Shown here in pieces: positions 31,012 through 32,032 of a stretch of DNA of 32,032 nucleotides. The position numbers and the translations under genes are program-made. Source of the stretch: Streptomyces boluensis. Its GTDB lineage: Bacteria; Actinomycetota; Actinomycetes; Streptomycetales; Streptomycetaceae. Location: assembly GCF_009908195.1 (NCBI RefSeq), contig NZ_JAAAHS010000036.1, forward strand, positions 1 to 32,032, written 5' to 3'. The notes beneath the pieces were generated by a model. That model saw only the letters and a program-made list of their open reading frames with translations, was not told the origin of the DNA and did no database searches. Numbering within the stretch: position 1 is the stretch's first letter; each line of letters starts with the position of its first letter.

Positions 31012-32032
31012 ATGCTCTACGGAATCGTGGCCAGCGTCGTGGCCCTGCTCCTGACCACCGCGCTCACCACCCTGGTACGCGCGCTCGGTCTGCGGGCCGG
31101 GCTTGTCGACCGCCCCGGCGGCCGCAAGACGCACGCCCGGCCGACCCCGCACACCGGAGGCATCGCCGTCGTCGCGGGCACCGTCACCGTGGTCTGCACC
31201 GGGTACGCGCCGCTCGGCCCCGGCATCGCCGTGCTGCTCGGCGCCGCCGGAGCGGTCGCACTGCTCGGCCTCGTCGACGACCTCCGCCCCCTCGGCGTCG
31301 GGCCCCGGCTGCTCGTGGAGACCGGCGCGGCCATCGCCGTGGTGCACGCCAGCGGCCTCACCCCGGCCGCCGGGATCCTCGCCGTCGGCTGGATCGTGCT
31401 GATCACCAACTCCTTCAACCTCATCGACAACGCGGACGGCGCGATGGGCCTCGTCGGCGTGATCACCGCGCTCGGGCTCGCGCTCTGCGCCGCCGCCGAC
31501 GAGCTCACCGGTCTCGCCCTGCTGCTCTGCGTCCTGGCCGCCGCCCTGACCGGCTTCCTCACCCAGAACTGGCACCCCGCCCGGATCTTCCTCGGCGACT
31601 GCGGCTCCCTCTTCACCGGCTTCGTGCTCGCCTCCGCCGCCGTCCTGGTGCACACCGGCCACGACCCGCTGCCCGGCGCCTTCGGCCTGGTCGCGCTCAC
31701 CGTGGTGGGCCTCGCCGACACCGTCCTGGTCGCCGTGGCCCGGCACCGCGCCGGGCGCCCGCTGCTGCTCGGCGGCACCGACCACATCGCCCACCGGCTG
31801 CGCCGCATCGGCTTCACGGTGCCCGGCGCGGCGGTGGTGCTCGGCGCGGTCGCCTTCGCGGGCACGGTCGTCGGGGTCCTCGTACACCGCGGCGCCCTGG
31901 GCCCGTTCGCCGCGACCCCGCTGCTCCTCGCGGTGGCCGCCGGGATCTGGGGCCTGCTGAAGGTACGGGTGTACGGCCAGGCCGCGACCGGCACGTCCCG
32001 GCGCGCCCCCCGCCTCGCCCGGCCGCGCGGCC
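31012..32032 (+). CDS. WecA/MraY-like polyprenyl-phosphate sugar-1-phosphate transferase (partial)
   Basis: ATG 31012 follows GAGAGGA and opens a frame with no stop before the window end (340 codons). It is a multi-helix membrane protein of the MraY/WecA/TagO family: an RKTHARPTPHTGGIA lead motif, LGLVDDLRPLG with the catalytic Asp pair, NSFNLIDNADGAMGL, GDCGSLFTGF, and a cytoplasmic loop DHIAHRLRRIGF. It would attach a sugar-1-phosphate (often GlcNAc) to undecaprenyl phosphate to begin a cell-wall polymer or exopolysaccharide. The exact sugar is not determined. The 3' end lies outside the window. Confidence 0.9.
   Translation, partial: MLYGIVASVVALLLTTALTTLVRALGLRAGLVDRPGGRKTHARPTPHTGGIAVVAGTVTVVCTGYAPLGPGIAVLLGAAGAVALLGLVDDLRPLGVGPRLLVETGAAIAVVHASGLTPAAGILAVGWIVLITNSFNLIDNADGAMGLVGVITALGLALCAAADELTGLALLLCVLAAALTGFLTQNWHPARIFLGDCGSLFTGFVLASAAVLVHTGHDPLPGAFGLVALTVVGLADTVLVAVARHRAGRPLLLGGTDHIAHRLRRIGFTVPGAAVVLGAVAFAGTVVGVLVHRGALGPFAATPLLLAVAAGIWGLLKVRVYGQAATGTSRRAPRLARPRG

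Overview
The window comes from a high-GC actinomycete chromosome, almost certainly Streptomyces. The base composition and codon use fit. So do the KorSA/TraB/RepSA-type integrative element and a TTA leucine codon in an otherwise TTA-poor setting, the kind that depends on the bldA tRNA. No species can be named from the sequence alone.

Positions 1-8225 begin with the 3' end of a short-chain dehydrogenase gene. A degraded arsenic-resistance island follows: arsC, then divergent arsR1-acr3, a tryptophan-dioxygenase-like gene, a second arsR, and arsO (flavin monooxygenase) coupled to a frameshifted and truncated MFS transporter gene. Two truncated flavin-monooxygenase relics, two dead transposase fragments (IS5-like and IS630-like) and a 34-bp direct repeat show repeated rearrangement. 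The second arsR and arsO share a 32-bp operator-like motif, and arsO is preceded by seven 15-bp tandem repeats that carry one arm of that motif.

Positions 8226-21909 are an integrated actinomycete integrative and conjugative element (AICE) of the pSAM2 type, about 13.64 kb. It sits in a tRNA-Gly(CCC) gene and is bounded by a 44-bp perfect direct repeat. From right to left it carries integrase, excisionase, rolling-circle Rep, a run of small spread proteins, a TraB/FtsK-like DNA translocase, a KorSA-like GntR repressor with clear palindromic operators, and a Pif-like NUDIX protein. A second module at the left end holds two more GntR regulators and several small coupled genes of unknown function. 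Near the left att site is a candidate 20-residue hydrophobic peptide gene whose ribosome-binding site lies inside a hairpin. Between the two modules is a lower-GC cargo gene for an OLD-family ATPase/TOPRIM nuclease, a probable phage-defence gene. It contains a TTA codon and is followed by a long, multi-stem imperfect palindrome.

Positions 21940-32032 look like ordinary chromosome: a small zinc-ribbon protein, dcd, a phosphoribosyltransferase, a Yip1-family membrane protein, two neighbouring FG-GAP repeat lipoproteins, a small secreted protein, a large membrane-bound iron-sulfur oxidoreductase, and the start of a WecA/MraY-like transferase that runs off the window. Between the two FG-GAP genes is a 237-bp element bounded by 24-bp perfect inverted repeats. 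It looks like a non-autonomous transposon, and one terminus contains the start codon of the downstream gene.
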